From Robiginitomaculum sp. (GTDB lineage Bacteria > Pseudomonadota > Alphaproteobacteria > Caulobacterales > Maricaulaceae), in assembly GCA_027071965.1 (NCBI GenBank), contig JALSYJ010000042.1, forward strand, positions 1-5,257: a stretch of DNA of 5,257 nt, read 5' to 3'. The notes under the pieces were generated by a model that had not been told where the DNA came from, did no database searches, and saw only the letters and a list, made by a program, of their open reading frames with translations. Below are positions 5,146 to 5,257 of the stretch, piece after piece (the first letter of the stretch is position 1; each line of letters opens with the position of its first letter). A program made the position numbers and the translations under genes.

Positions 5146-5257
5146 CTAATCCAACGCCTTATTTATATTCTCAACCATTTTTTTTGCATCATCAAGCAAC
5201 ATCATGGTATTATCTCGATAAAACAGGGTGTTATCAATACCGGCATAACCAGAAGAC
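5146..5257 (-). CDS. pntB: NAD(P) transhydrogenase subunit beta, C-terminal end only
   Basis: The last 36 residues and TAG stop of a minus-strand gene entering from the right edge are visible. The peptide SSGYAGIDNTLFYRDNTMML (first 20 residues), followed by LDDAKKMVENINKALD, matches the end of the NADP-binding domain III of PntB, where family members read roughly S-GYAG-x2-N-x-LFxxDNTMMLFGDAKKM. PntAB couples proton entry across the inner membrane to hydride transfer from NADH to NADP. Domain III sits on the cytoplasmic side. Here the usual FGDAK reads LDDAK. The fragment is short, but the GYAG and NTMML...DAKK motifs are specific. The DUF2891 gene follows 38 bases after the stop. Any subunit alpha gene would lie further upstream, outside the window. 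Confidence 0.87.
   Translation of the reverse strand, partial: SSGYAGIDNTLFYRDNTMMLLDDAKKMVENINKALD

Noticed and set aside
5118..5146. Terminator between pntB and the DUF2891 gene
   Set aside because: Only a 4-base stem (GCCT/AGGC around 5129-5145) without a T-tract is present, too weak to call.

Overview
The window looks like ordinary chromosomal housekeeping DNA from an alphaproteobacterium of moderate GC. This assignment is an inference. It rests on the end of a PntB-type transhydrogenase that closely resembles alphaproteobacterial PntB, a Tat-exported PhoD phosphatase, a DUF2891 lipoprotein, and an intergenic palindromic repeat of a kind common in Rhizobiales and Hyphomonadaceae-like genomes. 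I cannot name a genus. There is no sign of phage, plasmid, transposase, CRISPR or defence genes.

Layout from left to right. Positions 1-1098 (minus) hold the N-terminal 366 residues of a PhoD-like phosphodiesterase/alkaline phosphatase, cut by the left edge. A 54-base divergent spacer separates it from a RluD-type 23S rRNA pseudouridine synthase at 1153-2163 (plus). The convergent gap 2164-2483 is filled by two tandem copies of a composite palindromic repeat with small hairpins nested inside. Then come three minus-strand genes: trhO, a tRNA U34 hydroxylase with a rhodanese domain (2484-3410); a 67-residue YgaP-like/DUF2892 membrane protein (3675-3878); and a DUF2891 lipoprotein (3953-5107, TTG start). 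At the right edge is the last 36 residues of PntB, the NADP-binding subunit of proton-translocating transhydrogenase (5146-5257, minus).

How the genes relate. The pntB tail and the DUF2891 gene are 38 bases apart with no convincing terminator, so they may be cotranscribed. The DUF2892 gene has its own good sigma70-type promoter, with a perfect 10-base palindrome over the -10, and trhO has a separate promoter. Between these two genes lies a 41-base interrupted dyad of unknown role. RluD and TrhO both modify RNA in the translation apparatus but are convergent and not an operon.

The least explained parts are the nested tandem repeat at 2164-2460, the dyad at 3599-3639 and the palindromic promoter at 3907-3938. 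I do not see a novel multi-gene system.
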